Shown here: positions 41,045-42,483 of the stretch, in pieces | Numbering within the stretch: the first letter of the stretch is position 1 | Layout: every line of letters starts with the position of its first letter | From: WQUF01 sp031549525 | GTDB lineage: Bacteria > Bacillota > Clostridia > Clostridiales > Clostridiaceae | NCBI GenBank assembly: GCA_031549525.1 | Contig: JAVBPQ010000067.1 | Location: forward strand, 1 to 42,483 | DNA: 42,483 nucleotides | Direction of reading: 5' to 3' | The notes under the pieces: model-generated | Seen by the model: the letters and a program-made list of their open reading frames with translations, nothing else | The model's database searches: none | What the model was told of the DNA's origin: nothing | Made by a program: the position numbers and the translations under genes

Positions 41045-42483
41045 TTGAAAAGAGTGATATTGGATGGAAAGATCATGGTAAGCAAATATAAGCTTCACAA
41101 AGAGATTAAAGATAAATTAAATTTGCCTGATTATTATGGTAAAAATTTAGATGCTCTTTGGGATATGGTAACAGGATATATGGAAACGCCTCTTACTATC
41201 ATATGGGTTAATTTTGATATTTCTAAAAAAAAATTAGGATATTATGCAGATGAGGTGCTTTTTATATTTGAGAAGGCAGAAAGTCAAATGGAAGATTTTA
41301 ATATAATAGTTAAGGATAGGAGTAGAAAAGGAAATATGTCAACATCAGAGTTTTTAAAAAAATATTTTGTAGATGATAGAAGGGGGACAAATTCTGTAAA
41401 ATGGGATGGTTTAGATACTCATTTTCAAGATGAAAATTTAGTTGCAATGTGGGTTGCTGATATGGATTTTAAATCGCCTGATGCTGTTAGTCGTGCTCTT
41501 AGAGATAGAGTTGAACATGGAATATTTGGGTATACTTTCACACCAGAATCATACTATGATGCATTTATGGACTGGGAAGAGAAGCATCATAGCTATAAAA
41601 TTTCAAAAGAATGGATAAGGCTTTCTCATGGGGTAGTTCCTGCTATTTATTGGTTTGTAAATGCTTTTACAAAACCTGATGATAGCATTATAGTTTTATC
41701 TCCAGTTTATTACCCATTTCAGAATGCAGTAAAAGACAATAAACGAAATCTTATAATGTGTGAGCTTAAAAATGAAAATGGAATATATTCTGTTGATTAT
41801 GAAAAATTTGAAAAAGATATTGTGGAAAATAACGTAAAGATGTTTATTCAATCATCTCCTCATAATCCTGTTGGAAGAGTGTGGAAAGAGGATGAACTTA
41901 AAAAAATACTTAAAATATGCAAGGATAATGATGTTTTAGTGATTTCTGATGAGATACATCAGGACATTGTTTTAAAGAATAATAAGAATATTCCTGCTGC
42001 AATAGTTGAAGGTGGGTTATATAAAAATAATATAATAACAATAACTGCAGCATCTAAAACTTTTAATCTTGCAGGTCTTCATACTTCTAATATTATAATT
42101 GAAGATCCTAAAATAAGGGAAATATATGATGATTATGTTTTGACTATTTGTCAAGGAAGTGTTAATCTGATGGGATTAATTGCAACAGAAGCTGCTTATA
42201 GACATGGAGAGGATTGGCTTTCATCTCTTATTTTAGTTATAGAACAAAATTATGATTTTATAAAAAAATCATTCAAGGAGTCGCTTCCTAAAGCTATAGT
42301 ATCTCCACTAGAAGGAACTTATCTTTTGTGGATAGATTTAAGAGAATATATTAAACCAGAAGATATAAAAGAGATTATTCAGGACAAATGCCGTCTTGCT
42401 GTAGATTTTGGAGAGTGGTTTAGCCCATCTTATAAAGGTTTTATTCGTTTGAATTTAGCTACTAGTCCAAAATATGTTAAATT
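41045..42483 (+). CDS. Barstar domain fused to a PatB/MalY-type PLP C-S lyase (3' end outside the window)
   Basis: One uninterrupted frame of 479 codons is visible; I checked the phase line by line. Residues 1-91 are a full barstar domain: LPDYYGKNLDALWD holds D36, W39 and D40, matching D35, W38 and D39 of barstar, which bind barnase; the E76 position is K77. A 20-residue linker with M98 leads to DRRGTNSVKWDG, the normal start of PatB/MalY cystathionine beta-lyases, then WVADMDF, PHNPVGR, SDEIHQDI and ASKTFNLAGL with cofactor lysine K338. Probably under 25 codons are missing. TTG start after AAGGTGGG. ATG at 41336 could give lyase alone. Likely one operon with barnase. Confidence 0.9.
   Translation, partial: MKRVILDGKIMVSKYKLHKEIKDKLNLPDYYGKNLDALWDMVTGYMETPLTIIWVNFDISKKKLGYYADEVLFIFEKAESQMEDFNIIVKDRSRKGNMSTSEFLKKYFVDDRRGTNSVKWDGLDTHFQDENLVAMWVADMDFKSPDAVSRALRDRVEHGIFGYTFTPESYYDAFMDWEEKHHSYKISKEWIRLSHGVVPAIYWFVNAFTKPDDSIIVLSPVYYPFQNAVKDNKRNLIMCELKNENGIYSVDYEKFEKDIVENNVKMFIQSSPHNPVGRVWKEDELKKILKICKDNDVLVISDEIHQDIVLKNNKNIPAAIVEGGLYKNNIITITAASKTFNLAGLHTSNIIIEDPKIREIYDDYVLTICQGSVNLMGLIATEAAYRHGEDWLSSLILVIEQNYDFIKKSFKESLPKAIVSPLEGTYLLWIDLREYIKPEDIKEIIQDKCRLAVDFGEWFSPSYKGFIRLNLATSPKYVK

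Overview
The window is strongly AT-rich and reads as a chromosomal segment of a low-GC, Gram-positive anaerobe of the Clostridia, most likely Clostridiaceae. Pointers are purine-rich GGGGG/AGGAGG ribosome binding sites, many TTG and GTG starts, a division and cell-wall cluster with SepF, DivIVA and the DUF881/DUF1290 proteins, a MurE carrying the DNPR motif of meso-diaminopimelate ligases, and a glycyl-radical-activase-like radical SAM protein. I cannot name the species.

Layout. Positions 1-485 are the 3' end of an rRNA operon (23S end, 5S, tRNA-Phe). Positions 600-7000 hold a small EF-hand protein, a zinc ribbon, an ABC-F ATPase, tRNA-Leu(GAG), a DbpA-like RNA helicase, a small membrane protein with a group I intron in front of its start codon, and the GTPase YchF. 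Positions 7135-23317 form a long plus-strand block for cell wall synthesis and division: rsmH, ftsL-like, a PASTA-bearing class B PBP, murE, murF, mraY, ftsW, ftsQ, DUF881, DUF1290, DUF881, yggS, sepF, divIVA, mtnN, lspA and an RluD-type pseudouridine synthase. mraZ, murD and murG are absent from it. Positions 23413-36700 are a mosaic of mostly single genes on both strands (second ABC-F, DnaQ-like exonuclease, threonine aldolase, YbaK-type editing protein, VWA protein, C39-like peptidase, nitroreductase, TM2, YczE, rhomboid, TauE, kinase-like) with two more lone tRNA-Leu genes (CAA, CAG). Positions 36699-42483 hold an acetyltransferase, a membrane protein, maf, nagB, a radical SAM protein and a barnase/barstar locus cut by the window end.

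Three items stand out. First, a membrane-anchored barnase keeps every catalytic residue. Directly behind it is one open frame in which a complete barstar domain is joined to a PatB/MalY-type PLP C-S lyase, so the RNase inhibitor appears fused to a metabolic enzyme. Second, a roughly 450-nt group I intron with an IS605-like right-end hairpin (an IStron without transposase genes) lies on the minus strand exactly between a strong Shine-Dalgarno sequence and the start codon of a membrane-protein gene. Splicing would bring the two together, which suggests splicing-dependent translation. Third, between the VWA gene and tRNA-Leu(CAA) there is a promoter-to-terminator unit without an ORF (candidate small RNA, about 29179-29354), followed by a 53-codon peptide gene of unknown function.

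Other sections of interest are an 800-nt gene-free stretch (33036-33838) that ends in an orphan terminator, and a hairpin able to mask the ribosome binding site of the gene at 37291. All assignments come from reading the sequence and from knowledge of the families; no database search was run.
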